Positions 23,461 to 37,100 of a stretch of 64,000 nucleotides of DNA are shown one piece after another. The notes beneath the pieces were generated by a model, which was given only the letters and a program-made list of their open reading frames with translations, did no database searches and was not told where the DNA came from. The position numbers were made by a program, and so were the translations under genes. The stretch is from contig CM046832.1 of the NCBI GenBank assembly GCA_025618425.1, forward strand, positions 19,459,917 to 19,523,916, given 5' to 3'. This stretch comes from Heliocidaris tuberculata (taxonomy: Eukaryota > Echinodermata > Echinoidea > Camarodonta > Echinometridae). The stretch's first letter is position 1. Each line of letters begins with the position of its first letter.

Positions 23461-24270
23461 GTCCATGCGTTGCTTAATGGAGCTTAGGCCTGTAGACTCA
23501 CCGCTTCAGCAGTCAGGTCATATAGTTGATACACGTGATAGAATCTTACATAGTTTATTTTTCGATATACATAGAACAGTAGAGTTTCTCGGGGGGGGGG
23601 GGGGCAGATGGGGCATCCCTGGCGGCACTGAAAGGGGGTGCAAAAACCGCAAAAGATAGAGAGAAAAGGGGGAGAAATACAAAAGAATATAGGCTTTGAG
23701 GGTTATTTGGCCCCAGTCAATTATTAAGGACAAATGCGAACGAAATGGTGTTTCATAGGATTTGAAAAGCAACAATTTTCTAATGCTCGGCCCAATTATA
23801 ATATGGCGCATAATATAGTATGGCGTTTCTAAAGTGTTAACCATTAATTGACTCTATAGTTGCTCCCCCCCCCCCCCCGCAGCATAAGGCAGTGGCTTGT
23901 TAAATTTTGCTCCCCAAATGGGATATAAGTGCATAAAAAGCACTTTCAAAGTAGAACATTCAAAACAAATATTAACTTTGCCTGCAACTATATTGCCTTG
24001 CTAAATTCCTCGAATATATTGCTTCAGAGTTTTCATTCATTTTGCATCCCCAAAATAGGAAGTTCCAAGTAAAAAAACAAACAAAAAACAAACAAACAAA
24101 CTAAAGAACTATTGCTATAGGTCGCTGTATTCCCTTGGAAAAAATATGAAAATTTTCATTCTGAGGGTCGAAAAAGAAAAAGAACATAAATTCTGCCGCC
24201 GCGGCCTCGGTCACGTTACTCCCTATACCTTATACAACATTATTCATCAAATTTGGGCTAACAACCAGGG

Positions 24271-24326
24271 TTATGTGCATCAAAACTCATTTTCACGTGT
24301 TTGAAAATGAGTTTTGATGCACATAA
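24271..24326. repeat. Perfect 24-bp inverted repeat (hairpin)
   Basis: Two exactly complementary 24-nt arms, starting TTATGTGCATCAAAACTCAT and ending ATGAGTTTTGATGCACATAA, around the 8-nt loop ACGTGTTT. No gene is near. It may be a very young foldback element or a miniature transposon remnant. Confidence 0.85.
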
Positions 24327-24667
24327 TAGGCGCACGTGTCATATCATAATTTCTAAATGAAAAACGCTTATTCATCTGAGTTGGGGTATGAGGTGCGCCG
24401 ATTTTAAAGTTTGCCCTGGGCGTAGAAGTCCTATACTCCACTGATACTGAATTATTATGAGACTATTATCAAAATTTATTAAATAAAAAGGGATTTTTTG
24501 AAAAATGAAAAAAAAAAAAAAAAAAAAAACCACCTCGCTGCCTTCATTAAAAATACTATATAAAAACACACACCGTGACACAAAAGGTGGGCGGATCTGG
24601 ACCCCGTAACAGCCCCCCCCCCCCTTCCGGATCCATCCTGTACTCCTACTGATCTGATCGTCTGGCA

Positions 24668-25235
24668 GCATGCATGTTGTCAGCCTGACCGTGTTTAGCC
24701 CACCCCCTTCCCCGGGAGCCCCCGAAACCAGCCCAAAGTCGATTCCATCAAATTTTGTCAGCAGGAAGTTGTATGACTGGATATACAAAAAAAAAACAAA
24801 AACAAACAAAAACAACAAAACAAAACAAAACAAAACAAAAACAAAACAAATCCGTAGGGATGGGGTGTCAGACGGCTCCTAAAAAATTGTGGTAATTTTT
24901 TTACTTGGCAAAGCTTCCCCTCCCCCCCCCCCCCCCATGCTTTGTATGTAAAGAAAACACATTTTATTACCTTCTGACTATACAACAACTCTGGTGTTTT
25001 ATTAAATTACTTTTCATATTATACATTATAATTATATACCCCAGTTTTTAGGGGTCGTCTGACACTCCATCCCGAGATAATTTGTCAGTATTTTGTGTTT
25101 TGTAACGTCCAGTCATATACAACTTCATATACTTCCTACGTAAATTTGCATGGCATGGAGGAGATGAGGTGGGTGAAGTGACCCGACTTTGGGGCTCAAA
25201 CCCGAGGATGACAACCTCTTTGTCGATGACTTATA
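24668..25235. repeat. Foldback element, about 570 bp
   Basis: The left part (GTTGTCAGCCTGACC, AAAGTCG, GGAAGTTGTATGACTGGATA, GGGATGGGGTGTCAGACG) is answered in reverse on the right (CGTCTGACACTCCATCCC, CCAGTCATATACAACTTC, CGACTTT, GATGACAACC). (CAAAA)n and a C-run lie inside. Family unknown. Confidence 0.7.
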
Positions 25236-25723
25236 TAAGAGGTCAAATCTTAATGGGGTGGCTACATGTTTATTTCGGGACAGGCTCTTCCTAGCTGGCC
25301 GATGACTAGATAATTATGTCCATGTGATATGGCATATTTTTCAGTGGGCAGTGATTGCACTGTCACAGCCAACGTTCCTAGAATAAAAACAGCCTGAAAA
25401 TGAAAATGACATTTAAAAATTTTAATTAGCTACTGCAAAGTATTATATTGGCCCCGAATTTTACATACTATAAGTGTGAACCCCACCCCCCCCCCCATTA
25501 TTTTGGCACTCTTGATTCTTAATAAATATAGTTAAAACGCGGATCAGACTGAATTTTGCGGAATATGTCATATTCATTTGGTGCGAAACAGTCTGATCGT
25601 GTAATACTTTTTATTTTATTGTTTAGAAGGTTTCTTTTCCAGAGTTTTGCATCATTTTTCGTTATTTTATTTTACACCTCCGGATTTACTTTTTTGTTGG
25701 GGGGGGGGGGGAAGCAAATACGC

Positions 25724-25933
25724 TACACTCTAATAACTAAAGTGTTAAAAATCACCATTTAAAAGGTCGAGGAGTAAAAACTTTTTCAAAATTGTAGATG
25801 AACACTTTTAACATGCTGGATACAACGTTAACACTATAAAGGCTGAATCCAGCAGTTGATCTACCGTTTTGAAAAAGTTGTCACTCCTCGGCCCTTTTAG
25901 ATGTTGATTTAACACTTAAGTTTTTAGAGTGTA
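25724..25933. mobile_element. TA-flanked MITE
   Basis: The ends TACACTCTAA and TTAGAGTGTA are inverted repeats. Inside, AAAGTGTTAAAAATC pairs with GATTTAACACTT and GTAGATGAACACTTTT-like segments. Length is about 210 bp. TA at both ends fits a TA target, as in Tc1/mariner-type MITEs (inference). Confidence 0.75.
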
Positions 25934-26079
25934 TGTTTGCCCTCCAATATTTTATTGGGGGAGGCACCCCCCCCCCTGCCACCCCATTATCGTGGCCCCT
26001 GACCTCAGTACCTTCCTCTGAATATCATTCTTCCCTTAAATATAGTTACATTTTTCACTTTTTGGTCTTTTTTTTTTGG

Positions 26080-26116
<37 letters not shown>

Positions 26117-26479
26117 ATCAAGACAAAATCTGTCATCAAAAGACAACAATACCTGTAGGCTACCACTCATCACAACTGGACTTCGGACTTCCAGAGCACT
26201 TCTTGAAAAAATCTGCAGTCATTGGTATTTAATATGTGACACTAGGTGATGATGTGTTCTAGCTGGAATATCCACCTGCGTACACCCGGTTGTTGTTGTT
26301 TTTTGTATGTGTGGGACGGGGTCTTGATTTGTCAACACGCGAAAATGTAATTACATTGAAAGCAGTCAGTAGTATCAAAGGAAGATACTTTCTCCAAATA
26401 ATTCGACATCCGAATTTTAAATCTGTAAACTTCAGCATGTTCAATCTGATTAGAGTTCCACCTTTTGAGTAGGCAAAAT

Positions 26480-26640
26480 CAGTGGCGGATCCAGGGGGTG
26501 TGGGCGGGGGGCCCGGGTCCCCTCCCCTGGGACCAAAAAGGGGCCCCAAAAGTGGTGAGGACCTTTTTTTTTTTTTTGCTTGTCAGAAAATTTTGTGAAT
26601 ATTGGGCCCCCTCCCTCAAGAAATCCTGGATCCACCACTG
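26480..26640. mobile_element. Non-autonomous hAT-type MITE
   Basis: Exact 16-bp terminal inverted repeats CAGTGGCGGATCCAGG and CCTGGATCCACCACTG, apart from one internal mismatch. Flanking 8-mers GGCAAAAT (26472-26479) and GGCCAAAT (26641-26648) match at 7 of 8, as expected of a hAT target duplication. The 161-bp element has no coding sequence. Confidence 0.85.
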
Positions 26641-27124
26641 GGCCAAATAGTCATCAAGTGCCATGGCATATATTTTTCGTTTTACACCCAGTACAACATG
26701 GGGACCCATATTACATAAAAGTGAAAAATGAATTTCCTGAAAATAGCAGCTTATCAGCAATTTTTAAAAGAGAAGGCATGAATATATATTGTGTTCATTA
26801 TAAGAGCTAGAGGCAGATAAATTTGAAAGAATGCATGTTGACCCAAGGAGTTATCACAGAGGCTTCTAATTGGTTGACCATGCAGTTTTGACAGTAACAA
26901 TTAGTCAACTCATGCAAGCCTTGCGAAATATATTCAATTGATCTTAGATTTTAATGTTTCGATACCAGTTCACAACTTTAAAAAATTCGAATTTGATTTA
27001 ATTTTCAGGCATAAAATCGACTTCAGAAATATAAGGCATCCAAAGTTTTGTCTCTGCAATGTGCAAACATCAGCTTCGAACTTTATCGAAACATTAATAA
27101 CATCCGGGTTACTATTGACGTCTG

Positions 27125-27134
27125 ATCACGTGAT
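27125..27134. promoter_or_regulatory. Palindromic E-box near SAFB start
   Basis: ATCACGTGAT contains the CACGTG core bound by bHLH-ZIP factors. It lies 27-36 bp upstream of the SAFB start codon, next to TTGACGTC (27116-27123), a CRE-like half site. Function is inferred from position only; the transcription start is not known. Confidence 0.35.
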
Positions 27135-27160
27135 TTAAAGTAGCGCATATCGTGGACATC

Positions 27161-30100
27161 ATGGCGTCTTCTGACGATAATCTTGTTCGAAGAAAAATCG
27201 CAGATTTGCGAGTTGTTGATTTGCGACTTGAGCTTGAAAAGAGAGGCTTAGACAAGAATGGAGTTAAGGCTGTACTTATAGAGAGATTGCAAAAGGTAAG
27301 GTTATATGTTTGACTGAATTGGGTAAAAAATAAACATGATGAGAATGAGTGAGCATGCCATGGTGGTACGGGATAAAGTCATATAAGTGATTATTCCTCT
27401 CTCGCGCTCTCTCTCACACACAATCGCTGTCCGATCAGGGGCCTGTAAGTGTAACATAAAGAGGTAAATCAATCTTAAGTCTATGGCAAACCATGTACTG
27501 AAGAGTTACAATTGATTGTAAGGTTGAAAATCTTTAGGAAAAAAAACCGGGAATGATGCCTTGATCGTGATTAGCGTGGGAGTTGTTGAATTGACTCGAC
27601 CCAAGATCAAGACGAGATGGGAGATGTTGCCTCGACCGTGTAATGAAGGGGAGTGAAGCAAAAATCCAGCTGCAAAACGCGCGATGAAAAAGGCGCACCG
27701 GCGCGGCGAGAGTGAAATCCAACGGCGATTGGTTGACCGCGGTGAAATAAGGAGATCGACGCTTGGCCCGCGATCGCGTAAAATTGGACGCGATATAAAC
27801 GGATTAATGATTGGTCAAAATTAACATAACGACAAGAAAAATATGAATAAACATAGCTTGTCTAGACATGACGTAATGGAAAATTACAGTAGGTCTAGAT
27901 TGAAAACAAGTTCAAACTGGTTAGACTAGTCTAGACTCTATACAAATCTGAAACTGAACTTGCATGAAAACAAAATGGTAGCCATTTTGGATATTTTTGT
28001 GAAATACAAAACGTAAGTCGCTACACTCCTACAGTAGACTATCTCTTTGCGTGCATGCATGACCATGATGACTATGAACATAGACCGAAAATTCTGTCTC
28101 TCGTTCGTTATCTCTTCACTTAGACTCGGACTGACTAACTTAGACTCGAGATAGAAACGATCACTCTGCAGTGCAAACCGACTACACGCCGATGTGTAAC
28201 TTAGTTGAAAAAATTGAATTTTCCTCATATGTATCTAGACCTAGGGTCTAGATCTACATTATTGAATTGGTTAGGCCTAGGCTCTACTATTTAAGGAATC
28301 GGCTCAACTTACCAATTTGACTGAATAATCCGTTTTAAAGCTCCCTTTTCACATGTTTCAGGTAATTCAGAGTCCTAACGTCATGAACGTTAGGTATTCT
28401 CCACTCATACTCATAGGCCCTTGCTTATGTGGGACTGTGTCCAACATTCGCTGTTGCTGCAGTCAAAAACAGACAACAAAATTGCTCTAAGCAAGATTTA
28501 ATTTTCTTAAATTTGCTCGACTACCCGATTCAGGGACTTTTCAACTCTGTACTGTGCCACAAATTTGGGGATTCAGAGTTGAAAGTGAAATTTCAAATAA
28601 TTATTTTCCTCTCATGTATGAATGATCTAGACTGGAAAAGGGCCCGCTGATACACACAAAAGCTATTGAAGCCTATTTACCTGTAAAAGCTAGTCTGGAG
28701 TACAAGGTTATCTTCAGATAAGCTTGTACATGTATAAGTGGGTATTCTCCGTTTGAAAATCTTGCAGCTGTATTTAAACTATTATTAGTGTGTAAGTCGA
28801 TGTGTATTCGGTTTGCACAGCAGAGTGATACGACCGTTCTGTCTCTAAGTGAAGAGCTAACGAACGAGAGACAGAATTTTCGGTCTAGTATGTCAGTGAG
28901 TTCCTGCAAGTGCGTTTGGCGTGCGAGAGGCGCATGGCCGATATCGGAGACTCTCTCTCCCATTTGGGAGACTGTCTCTCATATTGGAGACTTAGCTTAC
29001 AAAAAAGAAACAACACCAACAACAAGGCAGTTTATCCCAGCCAAATTTTTGCCTGACAGAGGTCAGAAACCCATTTGTTTTGTGTGTGGGTCATAACAAA
29101 AAATGTTATGAAAACAAAAGTAGATGGTGAATCTTTGAAGTAGATGGTCAAAAGGGGTAGTTTTTATGAGGAATCTGCTTATCACATTTTCATATTGCGC
29201 TGAAGTAATCCCTTTGCCGCAAATGTAAACAAAGAAAATCGATCTCCCGAATGGGAGACTGTCTCCCACATCGGCTACCAAAAATATAAAAGTCTCTGAT
29301 AACAGAGACAATCTCCCAATTGGGAGAGAGTCTCCCATATCGGCTGTGCGCCTCTACTGATGGCTGACCTTGTTGAGGCTTGACAATCTTCCCAAGACAA
29401 GTTCTTATAATGATTATGAAACAATGTCTTTATTATTGTAGCTTTTCATCTACAAAACATTTCATTAAATTGCCATCTTCATAGGGGTGGGCGACCAAAA
29501 GCTACACACCTTGTTTTCAGGGCTAACATGTTAAAAGTTAGTTTTACTAACAAGTTAGAAACATGATGACGATCAGAGCAGATGACGATCAGAGCATACT
29601 GATCGAAACTGTAAAGAGAACCACAGAGCTCTTAACGGAGCTTACCAGCCCTTTTCAGGGCTCTTATTCCTTGAAAGAATTACATGGTGTAACCCTGAAA
29701 AACTAAACCTACAATTAAGTTAGAAACAGTCGGGTCGCGGCGCAGCTGGGTCAGGCATGAAAATTTTCCACGTATCCGAGGATTTCCGCTTTTTCCTCTG
29801 AGCCTAGATTTTTTTCCGCGTACTTCACACTTTTCCAAAAAAATTTCGGATTTCTGCGCATACGTCATTGTGTATACACAGTATACATGGGCATGCAGTG
29901 ACGTAATCGGAGGCGATCCCTTAGCTTACAACACACATGTACTCACACAGGAAATTGTGTCCGTGTTTATACTGTACGAACATGCGAAGGGATCACATAA
30001 TAATTGCTGAGGACTACACAAAATACCTCCCGTAATCGTGCACTTGCATGAAGGCGGAAGGCTATTCATACTACAAGCACATGCTTTGTTATTACATTTA

Positions 30101-33100
30101 CACAGTCAACCAACCCATGTGCAGTGCACACCGTGTGTTTGCCAGTGCAGTTGCGATGACTCAAGCAAGCAAATGATCTGTCTTTTGCCGATTTGGATTG
30201 TACTTTTAAAAGGATAAGCCTTGAAAATTTCCAGTTTTACAGCAAGATCGTGTGGATAAGAGTAGAGTTTGACTTTATCAGGGCTTTTGGAAAAAGTAAA
30301 CGGCATGCATTTTGCAAGGTATGTGATCATCGACGATGGGATATTTCGATCGCTCACGGCCACTGCGGCGCGGCCATGTTGTTGAAGTTGAACGCAGGAA
30401 GTCAAAACAACTTCAAGTCATGATAAACATTGTAGAAATCATGGCATTCTGTGGCCTCAAAATAAAGCACAAAGACATCGTTGAAAGAGATGTTGATACA
30501 GTAGAGGCAAAATCTAAAGACATTCTGTACTGAGAAAAGTCAGCTTAGACTGACAGCATCAATTATATCATTTCCCTGGACACTTTTAAGACTCAAACCC
30601 TAAAGCATATCAAACAGAGATCGTTCTAGTCCATGGTCACTCGACCCTCATCTGTGTCTTTACATGGACTAGCAAGTCTGTCGACACGTACCGAAGAAGA
30701 AGATGAAGAAGAAGAAGACTACCATATTTTCCGGCATAAAGGCCGTGGTATTTTCACCCAAAATATGATCGCAAAGTCTGGGTGGAGCCTATAAGCAACA
30801 ACAGCAAAAAATAAACCGCCTCCAAAACCCTGGTCTAAACCACACGTATTGGAATTGACGGGACTAGATCTACAGTGAGCCTGTACTCTATCTCTATCGT
30901 TGTAATTATCTTTCAAGTATTGAAATATTTTCATTCACAAATATATCATTCAGAACTAATAACTAAATATCTCATTAATATAATTACAAGCACGGCCTCG
31001 TATGGTCTTTCGAGGTCGACAAAACACTCCGTACGAAGCTCGATTGAGCTTGAGTAACGTGCTGAAATCAGCCTCGAAAAATACCCGAATTTTCTTCGCG
31101 GGTTGATATTATGGTAGTATCAAAGAGGCAAAAGTATTTTCTGTACTAAGAGCTATTGTAATGGACGTTATAGGCACTCTGTAAGTTTTAATTTGTCTTT
31201 TTAGCGCACCCCTCATATGTGTAGAGATCATCAATGGCACCCCTTCACCTCCGCGCTATTTCAGCGCGGTCGTATCCTTGCGGGATCCTTCGCGGAGATG
31301 TGTGTATTTTGTATGGAGAACGGACAGTTATTGCAATGGATTTTCATAGCGCAAGTGGCACGCGCGTTATCCTACACTGTAGTTCTTGGCTAAAAAGATC
31401 TTAAAACAGAAGATAGGACACTCCCCCTATTTTTATGTAACGGAAGTGGCCTCATGGGGAAGGGCGCGCTTCCCCTGGACGTTACATCGGACCCTGTACA
31501 AAATCGGGAGTGTGTCCTATCTTCCCTTTTACAATCTTTGGTCATGGCAAGGACATGTTTCAGCTTGCAAATCGTGGCAACGTTATTAATTTCCTCTTCG
31601 AAACCATCATGCTGTATATGTATTTCTATTTCTTTGGAAATCACTTAGGGAATATGCACCCATGTAAGATATATCTTCACAATTTTTTAGAGCGGTGGAA
31701 ACATTTCCTTTCCAATTTCGTTTGTGATTGAGCCTTAATTTGCGTTGCCTTCATGGTTGATAGTCCCGTTCGTAGTCGAACTTATATAGTAGGGAAACTG
31801 TGCACGTATCGTAGTACTAGTCTAAAAAGATATACACGTTTGCGAGCACTATGCTTCTTCCGATTCTCTTCCTCTTTTTAAATTCTTAATGACATAAAAG
31901 CAAAGACATCTAGGAATAATCGTCTTCAAAAATTAATACAATAAAAAGTTTGGCCCTCGTTTTTTCGTTGTATAATTTCTTTCGGGGCAACATTTCTTAT
32001 GCTTGTGATTTTTCCCCATATTTTTTTTTTCCAAATGAGTTGTCAAAGTTGGGGTGCGGCCTCTGCGGCGGTGCGGCCTTTAAAGCTCATAGACAGTCTC
32101 GGTAGCAAAAATCATACTGGCAAGAAACTTATCTAACATAGTCACATACTACTCTCCTTTTATCATAAGACACATGTACGAGATTATTTAACATTCCATT
32201 CACGATTTCGAACAAATTTTAGTGTAAATATCTGTAAGAAACGCTTGGTAACGGCTTTTCACTGCCTCACGCTAAGACCATATCCACCCGAAGGTTCCCC
32301 GCACAATAAACACAGCGCTTCGCACTATGTGTAGCGTATTCTATACACACAGCAATCCTAATGTGAGTAGTGTGTGTGGCCGTTGTTTGAATTTACATCC
32401 CCTCTTTTTTGGGCCAGGGATTTTTATTACTTTTCACCTCTCATTCAGTAAATATTTCACTTGAGGAGGAAAAAACTTCACAGCATCTTAGTTATGTTAG
32501 TACCCTGCTTTTTATTAAGTAAAATCAAAGAAATCTCACAAAAAGTTTTTGAGGGCCTCCCAAAACTATCTGTTACCTTTAAGCCGGAAAATACGGTACT
32601 AGTCTAGAAAAGTAAGTTGGGATTTTGGGAAGTGGATTATTTGTTGTTTATTCAACTCACTGCTCAGTTTTATACATGAAACTTTCATTTCATGAATGAA
32701 ACTGAGCAGTGAGCTGAATAAACACCCAAAATCCCAACTTACTTTTCTAGACTGGTAAGTTGACTTTGAAAGTGCTCTGCACATAATACACATTAAATCA
32801 CATTTGGTGGTATTGATAAATGATCTATGTGTACTCAGAGCCTGTTTTTGTATGACTTATGCTATATGAAATCATCCTAATCCAGATTCTCATTGAATAT
32901 GAGGCTAAATATGTCACCACAGAATGCACTAGATTGCACAATTCTGAAACCCAAATTTGAAAAATCTCTGTACCTTGGGAGGGGGGACACCCCCCTCCCA
33001 CACCCTCTCCCCGCTTGGTCGCTTCGCTCCCTCGCTTTGGTTCGCGAAAGTTTTTCTTTGTTTTTCATGAACAGCAATTTTCATGCCTACTGGGTAGAAA

Positions 33101-34138
33101 TTTTGGAACATTAAATTGAATGGTGTCTTTAAGGGGACAATTGAAAATGTGTCATTTCAGTATGATTTTCCCATTTTCAGGCTAAAAACAAAAAACAAGG
33201 GAAGAAAGAAAGGATAATGCAAAGAAAAACATGAACGATAGAGAGAGGATAGAAGGATGGAAGAGAAGATGACTGATGAAGATGAAAGGAAACAAAAAAT
33301 AGAGATAAGGGGGGGGGGAATTCAGCCACTTAAGACGCAATTCTATTTTTTCACTCTTTATTTCATATTTATTTTCACTTCTTACTCAAATCATGAGAGC
33401 AAATATTGTTACTATTTTAACCAAAAAAAAAAATCCCGGAAGAAAATCAAGAATTACCATGGTCATATTCATTTTCATTTACCCTGTCTAGGAGGCAGTT
33501 TTCGGCCTAGATCAGTTTGCGGCCGCATGTACAAAGTTTTCAGCCAGGTTATACCCGGGGGAGCTCCAGCGTTGGACGCCAGCGCTCCCCTGGGTATAAC
33601 CTGGCCGAAAAATGCTCCCGCGGTGTCAGAATTGAAATTTTGAAATATTTTTATATTTTCTCTTAATTAATAGGGTCATCTTTTGAAAATGTCAACAAGA
33701 GAGATCTGATTTAGCCCCAACCTAGTTTCTTGTCCCCTCCTTCCTATTTTGGCCGGCCTGCCTGAAATTTTTTGTCATTTGTTATTTTCTTCTAAAATGA
33801 AATAAATGATAATACGAGGACAGCTAAACAATGAGGCAACAAAACTCATTGATATAATGTATTAAGATGACTTTGTACAAACGGCTGGAGTGCATTCAAA
33901 ACCCAGTTTAGAAATTCTTCAAAGGAGGAAGATTGCTAGATACCAGTAACAGCTTGAAAAGTTCCATGATCAAGATAAATCTTAACCCTTTTTTTTCTTT
34001 CAAATTCAGCAGTCACTGACTGGTACATGTACCTTTCAGCTTTGTATTTTCTGTGAAAACCCCCCATAATCCAGGATTACAACTTGTTAATAATCTTAGA
34101 GTATCTGATTTTTTTTTCAGTGTATGTCGCATAACCCC

Positions 34139-34172
<34 letters not shown>

Positions 34173-37100
34173 TTGATCTTACATGCAGCTCATTTTAAAT
34201 ACTTTAGAGACTTATGAATACTGTATTGTTTTTGCAGGCCTTGATTGGAGAAGGTGTAGACCCAAACACAGTTGTCATTGATGGATCAGGTGCCAAAGGC
34301 ACAGCTCGAAAGGCCACACCCAGTAAGCATCAGTTCTATTTTTTGCCTAAATAACTCTTATTTCCTTTGTACAATTTTTTTCCCCTTTTGTCCATAATTT
34401 TTTTTTTAAATTTGGATCCCACGTAAAAGGCACAGCTCAAAAGGCCACACCAAGTAAGCATCAGTTCTATTTTTTTGCCTAAGTAACTCTTCCTTATTTT
34501 CCTTTGTACACTTTTTTTTCCTTTGGACAGTTTTTATCCATGCTCAGTGATAGTCACTGAATTTGTATATTTTTTTACATCATTGAAATCCTTTTTTTTT
34601 TTTTTGGTCCTGGAGGCTTGTATAGAGGGCTTCCAAAATTTAGTACATGATATGAAGTTTGAATAAAATCATATCCACTGTTCAAAAAGAAATTACATTG
34701 TGCTTTTTGTGCACAGAATGGTGTTTGGACTTTGGACCATGTGTTAAGCTTGATCATAATTGTGCCTGTTTTTTGTCTGTGTAACCAATAGAACAGACAT
34801 ATCAGACCATTTCTAGATTGATTTATATACTACAACCAAATGCATTCTTGTTCACTCATAAGAGAACTTGTGTCCTTGGCAGGATGAGGGAACTTTTTTG
34901 TAACTATTATTTCTTCTTTTGGTTTCAGGGAGAGCAGCTGGAAAGCAAGATGTAAGTATACATGTGCATGTACACATGTTCTACCATTTATTTTTTCAAT
35001 ACTCTGGAGATAGTTACTGTATAGAATAAAGCATAAGCTATTAAAATTGTTAATGTGATAGTCTAATTTTATTCAAATGCAGTTATGTGCTGTAAATACA
35101 ATCAAGTGTACCTGTTATGTGTCGTGTGGGGACCTCTCAATTACCATTTATGTGTATATAGTGAGTAGAAGACAAAGAGTATATTCTGTAATACTATTTA
35201 ATCAGTGCCTTGCACAATACTACATTGTAGGTCACTCACACAGGGTCACCAATCTATCTTCAGAATTTTTCCTCACATGAGACTCGATAGTAAAATAAAT
35301 ATTGAGGTTCTTTTTCCGTTGTACACGTGGACTTAACAAAATTCTGTCAACGTTATTCATTACCCCCTAAAGTGCTATTCAGAGGTATACAAAGCTCTTG
35401 TTCTTTGTTAGTTTTTCCTATTATACTCTTGACCTTGTCATTTAGACTGCACTGTAGTGTGTTTAGATAAGGAGGGAAGGTATGTTTGAATAGGGTATGG
35501 ATGTGTGTATGTAATGTATTGTCCAGGGACAAAGGGTGTGGTGTGAGCTTGAAATGGTCCCTTTATTGCAAATGTTCACTTCTGTTGGTTATGAAAAGCC
35601 ACTTTTCGGACTTTCATTTTATTTTTGCTAGTGGTTTGATTCTTGATCAATTGCCGTTTGTGTAATGGGTTCATGGATTGTATTTGATGCATGTGTTGTA
35701 GTGAGTTATGAATAACGTCATAAGAAGTTCTATTAGCAGAAATATTACTGTTTTGAACTAGGAACAAAAGGAAGTATAATCAGAGTTTGATATTTCTGAA
35801 AAATGATATATGTTACGAAACAGTAGACATGCCAGATCTGAATTGTGCCTTGTCCCTTTCCTAGATATGTAACGATTGGCACATATTTATCCTGTGTTGA
35901 TAGATGATCTTAACTTCAGAATCCATATTATCTGAATTCCCAAGTGAAGCAAGTGTTAACATGAAGACTTTATTTATCATATTTGCTTGATTTCTGTATT
36001 ATTGCTTTTAGGAGGAGCATGAAGAACACATGGAGGAGTTAGAGCCAGATGAGTTGATGGACGGAGAGTTCCTTCAGGTAGATTCCACTGGTGATCAGTC
36101 TATGGATGGCCTCTCACAAGAGAGTATGGATGCCGGTGGGATTGATTTCCAGATTGCAGATGAGGTAAGCATCTCTCATCTATCTCTAATAATGTATGTA
36201 TCATAGCAAAATGCATAAAAGTTTGGACTCCAGAAAATGCTTAAATATTTGAACTTCAGATGTCAGACGAAACTTTAAAAAAAATGAGCAAATTGCAATT
36301 TAGTCATGTCTTGTTTTTGTAGTTACTAATGTTCAGAGGCTAAGTTGGGGCAAGTAGTCAAAAAAATGTTTTTCATTTTGTTGTTGCGGCTGAAACACGA
36401 GGGGTGATGGATTTTTCCTCCCGAGGCTGATATGTAGTCTAAGTAACCCAACCATTATAATTTGTTGCAATTTCTAATGATCGAGTGCAAAGCCTCTTTA
36501 CTCTTAAGTCTAAGGATTCTGCTAAATAAGAATGTTTTATTTGGAGAGGTTCATTAGTAATTAAGTGTAAGGTGCAATGTGCCCCAGAGAATTAGTTTTC
36601 ATTTTGTAATATTAATCATTATCTTTGTTTTGGTAGGATGTCCTAGGGAAGATTGACCCTGAGTCTGTGATAGATTCAGTAGAGTGTGAGATGGATGACA
36701 TAAATGATGATGCCATCAACATCACCGCTGAAGATGATCAGCTCCTGACTGAAGATGTAAGTAGTCTGCTAAATAGTTGCGTCCATTTATTAGAGGGGAA
36801 AGAAATATTCAAATTACCGAAAGTGATTATATTCAGGTGTTGTGACTGATTTACAGGGATTGTACGTGTATGTAATCATTTTAGATCAATTTGCTCAGGT
36901 GTAAAATGAATGTAATAAATAAAAGTGAACCACAAATAACAATCTGATATTTACATCTGAGAAAGCTTTGGCTATGTTACATCCACCAAGTGATGGACTT
37001 GAAAGCATTTTATTTAACATCTTTGTTGGTATTCAATGAAGATCAGGCAAATAGGAGAGGATTATCCCAATATACGTATGACAAAGCATATAATGACTTC

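Noticed and set aside
24372..24833. 153-codon minus-strand open frame
   Set aside because: It spans a poly-A run, a C-run and a (CAAAA)n tract within foldback DNA; no protein family resemblance.
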